From: Garcia nutans
Lineage: Eukaryota; Streptophyta; Magnoliopsida; Malpighiales; Euphorbiaceae
DNA length: 64,000 nt
NCBI GenBank assembly: GCA_947685225.1
Contig: CANTUV010000037.1
Location: 24,695,001 to 24,759,000 of the forward strand
Reading direction: 5' to 3'
How positions within the stretch are numbered: the stretch's first letter is position 1; each line of letters opens with the position of its first letter. The notes below the pieces were generated by a model. That model did not search any database. It was given only the letters and a program-made list of their open reading frames with translations, and was not told the origin of the DNA. Positions 34,479 through 46,256 of the stretch are shown piece by piece. A program made the translations under genes and the position numbers.

Positions 34479-35117
34479 TGTCCCAAGATGGCAACCAAGG
34501 GGGGCTAAATTGGTTAGTTTGAAGAATGATGGCAAATTCAAAATTCAAAACTCAAAATTTAATGAATAAGAAATGTAGAAGATATAGAAGAAAGTTAAGT
34601 AGAGAATGGAGCAATGAACATAAAGATTGATAGTGGTTCGGATTTACCTTAATCCTACATCCACTTCCTTAACAACTTGTTAAAGTTCATCTAGCTTTTA
34701 TTTTTTACAAGCTTGACCATAACTTGGTGTTTCACGAGCTCACACCAAACTTTATAATTGTTAGAGATGACACACCTCACAACCCTTACAAGAGTTTTTC
34801 CCAGGCTTACTCTCACAACCTAATTGTTTCCAAGCTCACATTCAAACTCAGAATGGTGTTTAATGCTCACACCCAACACTCAATCAATACAAAGTATAAT
34901 TTTGATTCAAGGAAAGTAACTATGTTCAAGTAGGATATTACAATCACAACAACATATAAAAAATGAAGTTACATATTGTATTTATAGCCTTCAAGTCATA
35001 AGCTAGCCATTTGAGGAGTGGTCTAACATATTTGATCCTTGTCTTCCACTAATTCTTTGGCCAGAGCACTTTCATGGTCAAACTAGGTGCAGTTCGATCG
35101 GTATTCAATTTTCCCAG
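34479..35117 (-). mobile_element. 5' LTR of old copia, part next to gag
   Basis: Bounded by TGTCCCAAG (the complement of an LTR end in CTTGGGACA) and cut at 35117 by element E. The rest is at 52192-about 52780. No frame. Confidence 0.65.
35113..35117. repeat. Target-site duplication CCCAG (left of element E)
   Basis: CCCAG before the LTR start at 35118; CCCGG follows the other LTR at 52187-52191, one base different. Confidence 0.75.
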
Positions 35118-35479
35118 TGTAACACCCCTATACCCCGTATATGTACACAGCATGCTAATATGATCGTAATATATGTATACTGAATATAGAAATGCCACGG
35201 TTTACTAAACAAACAACTCATCCCTTTAATAAAAACATGAACAAATTTAAATCATTTAAAAGAAATCATAAACACAACAAATAAAAATGTTTATTTAAAA
35301 CGCAGCGGAAAATATAACAAAAGTTTACAAATACTTGTACATCAAAATTCAAGTTTTACAAAACATAAGATATATACATGGTTGGCAGTATGTCTTTGAT
35401 CTTTAGGCTCCACTATCAAAACTTCAAACTCTAGACTCTACTCAGCCTAGAGGAACTCTCTGGTTCTTCCCTGTCACCT

Positions 35480-35517
35480 GCGCGATGAACCACAATCGTG
35501 CTAAGCCTATGGCTTAG
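35480..35517 (-). other. Double-hairpin module in element E LTR
   Basis: Read on the minus strand: CTAAGCC-ATA-GGCTTAG followed by GCACGAT-8 nt-ATCGCGC. The first stem is perfect with a different loop from the other copies. The second has one A:C mismatch. Confidence 0.6.
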
Positions 35518-35769
35518 TGGTACAAACTATAATAACAATATACTTTAATAAAATGCAAATGTCATAATCTCAAACATATAAACAATTCTCAAGAATCTCA
35601 TTATTCATTTATTTCATCATTCGTACATCACATTGAAAACAAAGACAAACTTGGGCCCAAAAGACACTGATATGTTATTCAAAGTTCAGAGTTACTGCTT
35701 TGGTCTATAATCATAATCATCAAGCCCGTAGGCAATATATATATATATATATCTCTATCCATGGATAGG

Positions 35770-35913
35770 GTAACAGACCCAGTCTCTTGGACCTCAACCC
35801 GCTAAACTCGAGGAGATCCTCAACCCGGCAAGACTGTTACCTGTAACAGACCCAGTCTCTTGGACCTCAACCCGGATAAACCAAGGAGATCCTCAACCCG
35901 GCAAGACTGTTAC
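35770..35913 (-). repeat. Tandem large stem-loop units in element E LTR
   Basis: Units 35770-35840 and 35843-35913, each bounded by GTAACAG and CTGTTAC, with inner GAGGA/TCCTC in the first unit and AGTCT/AGACT. Same module as 2171-2316. Confidence 0.7.
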
Positions 35914-36543
35914 TATAATTCACATTTCACATTTATCAACTGGAATCGGCTTACGACCCGGTCTTTTCACCTATACAGTACTTTATAGGTATGCCGCCAA
36001 ACCCAGAACTCTGAAGGTTGAATAACACATTAGACACATAATCTTTTCATTTATATTTCTTTCTCAATTCATTTCTCATTTCATTCTCATCATTATAGCC
36101 AACAATCATGGCTTCATATCTCATAATCAAAATAGGCAACAATGCCTCAATCATCTCATTAGCATCATTATAGCCAACAACCATGGCTTCATATCTCATC
36201 AAGATAATATACAATATCAATTGATCATTCAAGTATACATAACCAATTGCATTAACATACCTTTCATATTTCATAAAATGTTTTAACCCTGTAATCAATT
36301 GCTTAGCATATGTATAATCAAATATGTTAAGTATCAAATCATGTGAGTGTATGCAACAATGTAGTTTGTACTTACTTTAGGAACAACACACACCAATCTA
36401 CAACCTTACTCTTCTAATAATCCTTCAATACTTGGATTAGGGCAACTCAAACTCTTCACAACCTAATCCAAAAGGAATAATACACATGAGATAATAAGAC
36501 TAAGGTCTAACTAGGGCAAACTTTACACATGACAAGCTCACCA

Positions 36544-36882
36544 ACACGGGCGTGTCCCTGACCGTGCCCTAAACTCACAACACAGAAGCTTTGACACGCT
36601 CAGAACCACGGGCGTGTCACTGAACGTGTATTACATTCTGTCTCACAGAAACATTGACACGTCCAACAACATGGGCGTGTTCATGGCCGTGTCAATTCCT
36701 CACCAACACAGTAGCTATGACACGCTCACTGACATGGGCGTGTCACTGGACGTGTCAATACTACAACTACACAGAAGCTGTGACACGTTCAGTGACATGG
36801 GCATGTCACTGCTCGTGTCACCCATCCAAGAACACAAAATCATCAACTCGCCCAAAGACTTGACCGTGCTCATGGGCGTGTC
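36544..36882. repeat. ACACG/CGTGT array in element E 3' LTR
   Basis: About six units of roughly 62 bp. The clearest unit (36719-36744) is GACACGC-12 nt-GCGTGTC. Several units contain ACGTGTC. The second LTR copy is at 50968-51320. Confidence 0.8.
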
Positions 36883-37761
36883 AGGCCAAAAATCCAGATT
36901 TCGGCCACAACAACACTTAATCCAACAAATCACTTCCTTTCACCAACATCCACTTCAAACAAACTTAGCTCAACATACCCAAGAACCATAATAAACTTGC
37001 AAAAACACCAACACAACTCAAAACACACATCAAACACAAATCATCATCACAAACCCAATACACAACCCCACACTTTCTCTTCCAACAAACCTACTCTTTC
37101 TTCAATCCAACCCCAAAATCCAAAATCAATAGAACCAAACACTCTTAAACACATCTTAATCAAACATATTCACATACCATCAAGAATCAACCAACAAACT
37201 CAAACACATCTTAAAAGAAAATCAAGGAATCAAGAGGAAACTTTGCAAGGATGAAGAAACTCTTAAATTTCCAACTTGATCACTTGAAAACTTCCTTAGA
37301 TCTTGAGTTTAAAAAATCAAATCTCTTCCTTGCTCTCTTAATTCTTTGTTAGCCGGCCAAAAGAAAGGAAAGAGAAGGAAAAGGAAATGGGGATACACGA
37401 AGAAAGAAAGAAAGAAAGAAAGAAAGAGAGAAGAAAACAAAGGAAGCCCAGTCAAACTCTCTCTCCAACCACTCATTCCTTAAAATCCTCTCCACCAAGC
37501 AAAATACAATATAACATTCAAAAATCTTATTTCACTCACTTAATTTTCCATTTCCATTAATTAACTTAATTAATTAAAATCATTAACTAATCATCTTTGA
37601 CCTCCACTAACTTGACTTATATATGTTGTATATATTGCTATATATACAACATATACACTATCTCTTCACTTCCTTTTTCTTTCCAAATACACATATACAT
37701 TAAATCCAATTAAAACAACAATTATACCAAAAACTTCTAGGGCACATTTTGGGATATTACA

Positions 37762-37774
37762 ATTCTCCCCCTCT
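37762..37774 (-). promoter_or_regulatory. Polypurine tract of element E
   Basis: Complement of ATTCTCCCCCTCT, adjacent to the 3' LTR. It matches the tract of element D. Confidence 0.85.
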
Positions 37775-37807
37775 AAAAAGAAATTTCGTCCTCGAAATTA
37801 CTTGATT

Positions 37808-39421
37808 TCAAGTTCGAAACAGTTGAGGATATTGATCTCGCATTGATTGCTCACACTCCCAAGTTGCCTCTTCTCTACCATGATTCTTCCAAAGAACTTT
37901 CACCAATGGCACTTTCTTATTTCTCAACTCTTTTACTTCATATGCTAATATAGCAATTGGTTCTTCTTTAAAAGGTAAATCCGGACTCACCTCAATAGAT
38001 TCAACTGGTAAAACATGAGATGGGTCTAATATGTACCTCCTCAGCATAGAAACATGGAAGACATTGTGAATTCTATCCAATTCAGGCAGTAAAGCAAGAC
38101 GATAAGCAACTGGTCCAACTCTTTCCAATATCTCATACGGTCCAATAAAACGAGGACTCAGTTTTCCTTTACGACCAAATCTTAAAATTTTTTTCCAAGG
38201 AGACACTTTCAAAAATACTTTATCTCCAATATTAAACTCTATGTCTCTTCTCTTCAAATCTGAATAAGATTTCTGTCGGTCTGAAGCTGCTTTTAACAGA
38301 TCCCGAATTATATTCACTTTCTCTTCAGTCTCTTTAACCAAATCAGGACCAATTAATTTGCCTTCTCCAAGTTCATTCCAACATAAAGGCGTTCTACATC
38401 TTCTACCATACAATGCCTCAAATGGTGCCATACCAATACTGGATTGATGACTGTTGTTGTAAGCAAACTCCACAAGTGGCAAAAATCTGTCCTAACTTCC
38501 AGAGAAATCAATGACACAGCTTCTCAACATATCCTCAATAATCTGTATCACTCTCTCTGACTGCCCATCTGTCTGAGGATGAAAAGCAGTGCTAAAGTGT
38601 AATCGAGAACCCAATGCATCATGCAAACTCTTCCAAAACCTCGAAGTGAACCGGGGATCTCGATCAGACACTAAAGAAATCGGGACTCCATGCAACTTCA
38701 TTATTTCATTAATATACAGCTCAGCCAGTCTCTCAAGAGAATAGTCCATTCTAACTGGAAGAAAATGAGCTGTCTTTGTTAACCGATCAACAATCACCCA
38801 GATAGCATCATACTTCTTCTGAGTCAATGACAAACCAGAAACAAAATCCATTGTCACTCTCTCCCATTTCCATTTAGGCACTTTTAAAGGTTGAAGCAAC
38901 CCTGTTGGAACTTGATGCTCAGCTTTCACCCTCTGACAAGTGAGACACTTGGATACAAATTCCGTTATGTCTCTCTTCATACCAGACCACCAATAATGCT
39001 GTTTCAAATCTTGGTACATCTTTGTACTTCCCGGATGCATAGCAAAAACTGAGTGGTGTGCTTCCTCCAAAATAAACTTTCTCAAACTAGTATCATCAGG
39101 AACACACAACCTATCTTTAAACCAAAGGCTACCATCGCTTCTCACATAAAAATCTCTACTCTCTCCATGTTGGCAATCTAAAACAATCTTCTGAATTTTC
39201 TCATCATCCAATTGAGCCTCTTTAATCTGATCCAATAACACTGGTCTCAACTGCAATTGAGCCAACAGTGCACCATCATTGCATGATTCAAAACTAGCAT
39301 GCAATGCTCTCAATTCAACAAGCAACGAGAGTGAATACACAGTTAAACTTACCAAAGACTTCCGACTCAAGGCATCCGCAACAACATTCGCCTTACCCGG
39401 ATGATAATCAATCAAACAGTC
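37808..39421 (-). pseudogene. Integrase and chromodomain of element E
   Basis: Minus-strand frame from the F insertion site to a natural end at 37808. It includes the integrase zinc site (EEAHHSVFAMHPG...CLTCQ), the catalytic Asp in MDFVSGLS, SDRDPRF and DGQSER, the GPY/F-like module (FIGPYEILERVGPVAYRLAL) and the chromodomain (VKVLWKNHGREEATWE). One stop, TAG at 38492-38494, interrupts it at a conserved Trp. The upstream part lies beyond element F from 47623; the join falls in the RNase H to integrase linker. Confidence 0.88.
39417..39421. repeat. Target-site duplication CAGTC (left of F)
   Basis: CAGTC precedes the LTR at 39422 and recurs at 47623-47627. Confidence 0.93.
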
Positions 39422-40783
39422 TGTTAGTAAATCGAAAAAGGATCTGCAACCCTTGCCGCAGCGGAAAACAAAAAAAAAATTTATTTACTCACAGGATCCA
39501 TGTGATCCATTCAGTTCGATAAAAGAGATTCGAAACTAACCTTTTTGCGTAGCTTCAAAACGATTAACAGATGCTGCCTTCTGAAGACGAACACCCTCTA
39601 ACGAAGTCCACACAAACGTACGCCGGTCTGAGTGCTAGCTCACCAAAGGTAGTGGCTGAATTTTTTGCAAAAACGAAACTAGGGTTTTAGGTTTTTCCTC
39701 TTCCTCCATTTTCATTCAAAATGAAAATAATAATAATAATCATCAAGGCCTCTAGTCCTTTTTAAAACCGTTTTAAAAGACCTTTCCTTGTCAAAACCCT
39801 AACTGTCCATATCCTATATGGACCCACGTTTTTAATAATTATTATCTAATAATAATTATTATAACAATATTATTATTAATATCTAATAATAATAATAATA
39901 CTAACAACAATAATAAAAATATAATTATTATTGTTTAAGTACAGCCTACGTTCTATGTGTGTGACCCGATAGGCTCATATTAACTGGTAGTGTATTTCAA
40001 TCTCTATTGAAATGCACAAATCATAATTGGTCTGTAGCAAGACATTATGACTACCCAATTTATCATGAGAATCATTATAAATGAAAACCTGAAATAGTAC
40101 ATGCATTAATCCGTTTGTCACACGATATCTAGTTTGAACATAAGTCATAGTAAATGTCATACTTATATTGTCCAAACTTATGATTACTCGATCTCCAAGT
40201 TAACTGATAAACAAATAAGATTGATCTTATATCAACTTATTTGAGCACGGCCATGCATTTCTTAGTTACACTTATCGAGGGGCCCAGAAGATATCTCTCT
40301 CATAGAGAGGGACAAATTCCATCTTGATTGTTCATTTTCCTCTACATAATTTATACCATGTTCAAGCATAACCTTTATAATTATCTAGTTACAGATAACG
40401 TTTGATCATGTCAAAACATAATATTCCTTATGTTGGAAACTATGACAATCTCAAGTCAAAGGATTAAATGAAAACTATTATGAGATACACTTATGACATT
40501 AAACCATGAAGTGATATCTATGTGGGTCTATCCAATACACTGTTCTCTAACATGTAACCATAATATTGATTTGTATCTTCATACCTATAATCATCTTATG
40601 ATTATCAAATCAATATTACACTAGTTATATTTATTATTATCTCCATAACAATAATAAACCAGGGATATAATCATTATTATATATAACATGCAAACATAAC
40701 AATGATAATAAAAACTTCTTTATTAATAACAAAATGAATAACATTAAGGTCCAAATCAATGGCCTAGGGCATATACACTAACA
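39422..40783 (-). repeat. 3' LTR of element F
   Basis: In plus orientation TGTTAGT...ACTAACA, a 7-bp inverted terminus. AAT-rich low complexity at about 39725-39930. Confidence 0.93.
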
Positions 40784-40796
40784 GTCTCCCACTTGC
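40784..40796 (-). promoter_or_regulatory. Polypurine tract of element F
   Basis: On the minus strand GCAAGTGGGAGAC immediately before the 3' LTR. Only 20 bp separate the gag-pol stop from the LTR. Confidence 0.75.
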
Positions 40797-40803
40797 ACTA
40801 GGC

Positions 40804-43800
40804 CTAGACTAACAAATATCTCATGCCCATAGACCTAGTGTGCTGATCATGCTTGACCCGCGAGAGAGGCTTTGTCAATGGATCTGCTATGTTGTCATTT
40901 GTGTCAACTTTGCATATCTTGATATCACCTCTATCAATGATGTCTCGAATGAGGTGAAATCGCCTGAGTATATGCTTAGATTTCTGATGGGACCTTGGCT
41001 CTTTTGCTTGCGCTATGGCACCATTGTTGTCACAATAGATAGCCATAGGATTAGCAATGCTAGGCACCACTCCAAGCTCAGTGATGAATTTCTTCAGCCA
41101 AACTGCTTCCTTAGCTGCATCTGATGCTGCTATATACTCAGCTTCTGTTGTAGAATCTGCTACTGTACTCTGCTTGGAACTTTTCCAAGTAATGGCTCCA
41201 CCATTCAATGTGAATACAAAACCTGACTGCGATTTGTAATCATCTATATCAGTTTGGAAACTAGCATCTGTGTAACCATTTACAACTAGCTCATCTTCCA
41301 AACCTCCATAAACCAAGAAAGCATCCTTAGTTCTTCTTAGATACTTAAGAATGTTCTTAACAGCTGTCCAGTGACCCTCACCAGGATCAGCTTGATATCT
41401 ACTTGTTGTGCTCAAAGAATATGAGACATCAGGTCTAGTACATAGCATGGCATACATAATAGATCCAATAGCAGAAGCATAAGGGATCTTATTCATTCTA
41501 TCTCGCTCATCAGATGTCTTAGGACATTGATTCTTGCTAAGATGAATACCATGTGACATAGGCAAAAATCCCTTCTTGGAATCTTGCATGCTGAATCTCT
41601 TCAACACTTTGTCAATGTATGTACTTTGACTTAAGCCAATTATCCTTCTAGATCTATCTCTATAGATCCTTATACCAAGGATATATGCAGCCTCACCCAA
41701 GTCCTTCATTGAAAAAGTATTCCCTAACCAATCTTTAACCTTTTGTAAAGTGGGGACATCATTTCCAATGATCAATATGTCATCTACATATAGGACTAAG
41801 AACATGATAGCACTCCCACTAACCATCTTGTAAACACATGGTTCATCTTCATTTTGAATGAAACCAAAGTTCTTAACTGTTTCATCAAAACAAAGATTCC
41901 AGCTTCGAGATGCTTGCTTCAATCCATAAATGGACCTTTGAAGCTTGTAAACCTTCCCAGAATTCTCAGGATTTACAAAACCCTCAGGTTGTGACATGTA
42001 CACATCCTCGAGTAAATTTCCATTAAGGAAAGCAGTTTTGACATCCATTTGCCATATCACATAATCATAGTATGTAGCAATGGCAAGGAGAATCCTAATA
42101 GATTTAATCATAGCAACTGGAGAAAAGGTTTCATCATAGTCTATACCATGAGTTTGTTTGAAACCTTTAGCAACCAACCTTGCTTTATAGGTTTGCACAT
42201 TTCCATCCATGTCAATTTTCTTCTTGAAAACCCATTTGCAACCAATAGTCTTAATACCTTCGGGAGGATCAATTAAGGCCCAAACTTGGTTGTCAAACAT
42301 GGACTGCATCTCAGAGTTCATGGCTCTAAGCCATTTCTCTGAATCTGGACCTGACACAGCTTCAAGATAGGTAGTTGGTTCATCTTGATCTATGAGCAAA
42401 ACTTCACGACTTTCAGTCATGAGAAATCCATATCTCTCAGGCTGATGACGTGGTCTATCAGATCTGCGCAGAACTTGTGTAACATTTTCAGTTTCCACAA
42501 TGGCTTGTGGTTCTGAAACTGTTTCTACAGGCGGTTCAATATCTTCTTGTGGTTCTATAAATTCATCTAATTGAACTGTACTCCCACTAGTTCTTTTAGA
42601 AATGAATTCTTTTTCCAAAAAGGTTCCATTTCGAGCAACAAACACTTTGTTCTCAGATGGAATATAGAAATAATATCCTTTAGTTTCCTTAGGATATCCC
42701 ACAAAGATACATTTAGCAGATTTTGGAGCTAACTTATCTAAAACTGGTCTTTTCACATAAGCTTCACAACCCCAAATCTTAAGAAAAGACAAACTAGGTG
42801 TTTTGCCAGTCCATATCTCATATGGCGTCTTTTCAACCGCTTTAGATGGTACACGGTTTAAAACAAAAGCAGCTGTCTCCAAGGCATAACCCCAAAACGA
42901 TAATGGAAGATCTGCTTGACTCATCATAGATCGAACCATATCTAATAAAGTTCGATTTCTTCTTTCAGAAACACCATTCCACTGTGGAGTTCCTGGAGGA
43001 GTTAATTGTGAAACAATTCCATAATTTCTTAGATGTTCGTCAAACTCTTGGCTCAAAAATTCACCACCTCGATCAGATCGAAGTGCCTTAATAGTTTTAC
43101 CAAGTTGATTTTGTACTTCATTTTGAAAAGTTTTGAACATTTCAAAAGCCTCATGCTTATGTTTCATTAGGTAGACATAGCCATACCTACTGAAATCATC
43201 ACTAAAAGTAATGAAGTAATTATATCCTCCTCTGGCACTAATGCTTAACGGGCCACATACATCTGTATGTACTAGTCCAAGCAAGTCATTGGCCCTTTCA
43301 CCTTGTCCGATGAAAGGATTCCTTGTCATTTTGCCAAGTAAACAAGATTCACATTTATCAAATGATTCAAAATCAAATGAATCTAATAATCCATCTTGAT
43401 GGAGTTTAGAAATGTGTTTCTCATTTATATGGCTAAGACGACAATGCCATAAAAATGTAGGGTTTAGGTCATTTGGCTTAATTCTTTTAGAGTTTATGTT
43501 ATAAATATGATTCTCCCTAGAATCATCTAAGTCAAGGACATAAAGGCCATTAAAAGATCTTGCAATACCATAAAGCAAATCATCTTTATCAAAAATAGAA
43601 CATGTCTTATTTTTAATTAAAAATGAAAAACCTTCATCATCCAAAACTGAAACTGAAATAAGATTCCTACTCAGAGTAGGAACATAATAGCAATTGTTCA
43701 AATTTAACAAAAAGCCATTAGGCATATGAAGTTCATAAGATCCTACAACTAGTGCAGCAACTCTTGCTTTATTCCCAACTCGTAGGTCAACTTCGCCCCT

Positions 43801-44778
43801 TTTCAGTGATCTACTCCTTTTGAGTCCCTGCACATTTGTACAAATGTGAGAACCACATGCAGTATCCAATACCCATGAAGTAGAAGCAGATAAGTTAATT
43901 TCTATAACATATATACCTGAAGATGTAGTCGCACTACCCTTCGATTTCTTCAATTCAGCCAAATAAAGTGGGCAATTTCTTTTCCAATGCCCAGGCTCCT
44001 TGCAATGGAAACAAGTTCCTTCCTTAGGAACAGGTGCCTTGGGTTCTTTTGGGTTGGGCTGTCCCTTAGGCTTTGTAGCAACTGTTGCTTTACCCTTTTC
44101 CTTGCCTTTCTTCTTCATAGGCTTACCCTTATTGACATTCAATACATGGGTAGCCTTAGTGGGCTTTTTGATATTCCCTTCAGCAGTTTTGAGCATACCA
44201 TGTAGCTCAGGAATGGACTTTTCCATGTTGTTCATATTATAGTTCATAACAAAATGTGAAAAACTGTTGGGCAAAGAATGAAGGATCAAATCCGTGGAGA
44301 GTTCTAAACTCAAGGGATATCCAAGTCGGGCAAGGTGATCTATGTAGCCCTTCATTTTCAAAACATGAGCGCTAACCGATTCGCCCTCTGACATCTTGCA
44401 GTCAAATAATGCAACAGCAGTGTCGAATCTATCATGCCTAGCTTGCTGTTGGAAAGCTTGTTTGAGATGGACACTCATCTCATAAGCCTCCAAGTGTTCT
44501 AGATCCTTCTGAAGTTCTGGACATATAGTAGCAAGCATAAGACATCCAATGTCATTGGAATCATCCATATGCTTCTTATGCTTGTTCTTATCAGCATTAG
44601 AAGCATTAGCAGGAGGTGGCTCAGGGACAGCTTCATCAAGCACATAGGACTTCTTTTCTTGTTTGAGAACAATTCTCAGGTTCCTAAACCAATCAACAAA
44701 ATTAGTCCCATTCTCTTTCAGTTTTTCCTTCTCAAGGATGGATCGCAGTGATAAAGTGGAGTTATTGTTGGTAGCCAT
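40804..44778 (-). CDS. Intact Ty1/copia gag-pol polyprotein (element F)
   Basis: 1324 residues, ATG at 44778, stop TAG at 40804. Gag core is at about residues 20-210. The zinc knuckle CFHCKEPGHWKRNC is at 256-269 (C-x2-C-x4-H-x4-C). Protease motif WVLDTACGSHIC has Asp305; Ala replaces the Gly usual after D-T/S. Integrase: HHCC site (His445, His450, Cys476, Cys479) and triad Asp506, Asp569, Glu605 (35 residues between the last two). Reverse transcriptase has Asp912 in MDVKTAFLNG and YVDD at 997-1000. RNase H has Asp1171, Glu1212, Asp1250, Asp1299. The integrase-before-RT order is the copia order. Gag and pol share one frame, so their ratio must be set another way, for example by splicing as reported for BARE elements. 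The function is self-copying through an RNA intermediate in a cytoplasmic particle, then nuclear integration. Confidence 0.96.
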   Translation of the reverse strand: MATNNNSTLSLRSILEKEKLKENGTNFVDWFRNLRIVLKQEKKSYVLDEAVPEPPPANASNADKNKHKKHMDDSNDIGCLMLATICPELQKDLEHLEAYEMSVHLKQAFQQQARHDRFDTAVALFDCKMSEGESVSAHVLKMKGYIDHLARLGYPLSLELSTDLILHSLPNSFSHFVMNYNMNNMEKSIPELHGMLKTAEGNIKKPTKATHVLNVNKGKPMKKKGKEKGKATVATKPKGQPNPKEPKAPVPKEGTCFHCKEPGHWKRNCPLYLAELKKSKGSATTSSGIYVIEINLSASTSWVLDTACGSHICTNVQGLKRSRSLKRGEVDLRVGNKARVAALVVGSYELHMPNGFLLNLNNCYYVPTLSRNLISVSVLDDEGFSFLIKNKTCSIFDKDDLLYGIARSFNGLYVLDLDDSRENHIYNINSKRIKPNDLNPTFLWHCRLSHINEKHISKLHQDGLLDSFDFESFDKCESCLLGKMTRNPFIGQGERANDLLGLVHTDVCGPLSISARGGYNYFITFSDDFSRYGYVYLMKHKHEAFEMFKTFQNEVQNQLGKTIKALRSDRGGEFLSQEFDEHLRNYGIVSQLTPPGTPQWNGVSERRNRTLLDMVRSMMSQADLPLSFWGYALETAAFVLNRVPSKAVEKTPYEIWTGKTPSLSFLKIWGCEAYVKRPVLDKLAPKSAKCIFVGYPKETKGYYFYIPSENKVFVARNGTFLEKEFISKRTSGSTVQLDEFIEPQEDIEPPVETVSEPQAIVETENVTQVLRRSDRPRHQPERYGFLMTESREVLLIDQDEPTTYLEAVSGPDSEKWLRAMNSEMQSMFDNQVWALIDPPEGIKTIGCKWVFKKKIDMDGNVQTYKARLVAKGFKQTHGIDYDETFSPVAMIKSIRILLAIATYYDYVIWQMDVKTAFLNGNLLEDVYMSQPEGFVNPENSGKVYKLQRSIYGLKQASRSWNLCFDETVKNFGFIQNEDEPCVYKMVSGSAIMFLVLYVDDILIIGNDVPTLQKVKDWLGNTFSMKDLGEAAYILGIRIYRDRSRRIIGLSQSTYIDKVLKRFSMQDSKKGFLPMSHGIHLSKNQCPKTSDERDRMNKIPYASAIGSIMYAMLCTRPDVSYSLSTTSRYQADPGEGHWTAVKNILKYLRRTKDAFLVYGGLEDELVVNGYTDASFQTDIDDYKSQSGFVFTLNGGAITWKSSKQSTVADSTTEAEYIAASDAAKEAVWLKKFITELGVVPSIANPMAIYCDNNGAIAQAKEPRSHQKSKHILRRFHLIRDIIDRGDIKICKVDTNDNIADPLTKPLSRVKHDQHTRSMGMRYLLV

Positions 44779-46242
44779 TTCAATCTACAAAATATGCAAA
44801 TTTTAATTAATAAAAGGTGATAAGTAATTAAAATCCCACTAAAATATAACCCTCAATCATCACAATGACATTTTAGTGGGCTAAGATCCAATTTTTACTT
44901 AATATTAAGTCAGCTTTGGCATGACACTTAAAATCAAGTTATTATGGTAGGTAACCCCTTACCAATTACATCACATGTAACTCTTAGATAATATGGGATC
45001 ATGACATCATATGTCATAGCATGTTATACCCCATCTAATGCCTTAGGCCCAAAACCATTTTGATAGCCTAATTAAGTCTAACCAATTTTAAACGCATGAG
45101 CAGCACCATTACTCATCATATCTTACTAGGATAACCTAAAGTACTTTGCTTTGGCAAAATCTACATTTAGGTGATCTTAGCCTTGATAAGTGTTTAAGAT
45201 ATGGATGGCATTAAAACTTAGATTAATAGTGAGGGTTCATTCCATTTAATTTTGAAAACATGTTAAAATTAACATTTATATATCATATCCCATATGCATA
45301 CATAAACTATCAAACATGGCATCTCATACATATTCGATAAAAATAAACGTGACATAGTATGGCCAAACTAGATATGATCTTCATGAGACCAAATGAAGAT
45401 CATATAGGCAACCCTAGGTGAAAAGAAAACCTATCTATTACAACATTTGCAATAGTACATTTCTTCATATCTTGAAAGGCAACTTCATCTCCATGGAATT
45501 TTCATCTTCTTCTCCAAGCTTGAGTCTTCATTATTACATTAATAATAAAACTAACTACTAAACTAGTAATAATAAAGTTACAAAAATAAACGACACGCAA
45601 GCCGTATATACAATCCAAAATATGAATAAACAAACACATAGGTCATAAAGCCATACTATGCACCATGCCAAGACATCAAATAATCATAGCATATTCATCA
45701 CCAACATGTTAAATGGAAACAAATATATTGACATTCTTAATGTCACGGTAACGAACTATAGGGCGCGAACATACGGCAGCGCCCCTCGAAGCTAAACAGA
45801 ATCATTAATCCAATTAATTATTTTCTGTCAAAACCCTTATTCTGTCAATCATATTAAACAGAATATAATAGCAATCTATTAATCATATTAACAGAGAACT
45901 ATTACAAGAACCTTAGAAAACGATTTACTCAATAATCAATTAATCAAAATCGAAATCTATGTATACATTCAATATGAATAAACGAATTGAATTAATCATA
46001 TTAACCCTAATTTGAAACCATAACATATTGTATACCAACCCTAGTTCGACTTCACAGAATTGTATCTTATACAATTGGTCATCTTTGACATCATATATCA
46101 ACAACGATTTAGGTTATATCTCATATAACAGATTCGAATCATCATCAAATGATAAAACGAATCCAATCATGCCATTCGAAAAACAATAGATCACATCAAC
46201 ACATCAACATGGCATATTTCGAATTAAATGGAATCAACAAGA
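44779..46242 (-). other. Leader of element F
   Basis: 1.46 kb between primer site and gag ATG, AT-rich, without a long frame. Nothing else recognised. A long leader is usual in this lineage. Confidence 0.7.
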
Positions 46243-46255
46243 GGCTCTGATACCA
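46243..46255 (-). promoter_or_regulatory. Primer-binding site of element F
   Basis: On the minus strand TGGTATCAGAGCC, one base from the 5' LTR; initiator tRNA-Met type. Confidence 0.88.
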
Positions 46256-46256
46256 C

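Larger units (their letters stand above)
35118..37761 (-). repeat. 3' LTR of element E
   Basis: In plus orientation TGTAACACCCC...GGGATATTACA, 2644 bp. It holds a double hairpin (35480-35517), two large stem-loop units (35770-35840 and 35843-35913), an ACACG array (36544-36882) and a GAAA microsatellite (about 37401-37425) that is two units longer in the other LTR. Confidence 0.9.

Noticed and set aside
36614..36991. ORFs in the ACACG arrays (also near 1039-1380, 4623-5356 and 51051-51428)
   Set aside because: Repetitive translations of the array in several frames and both strands; no domain, and they lie in LTRs.
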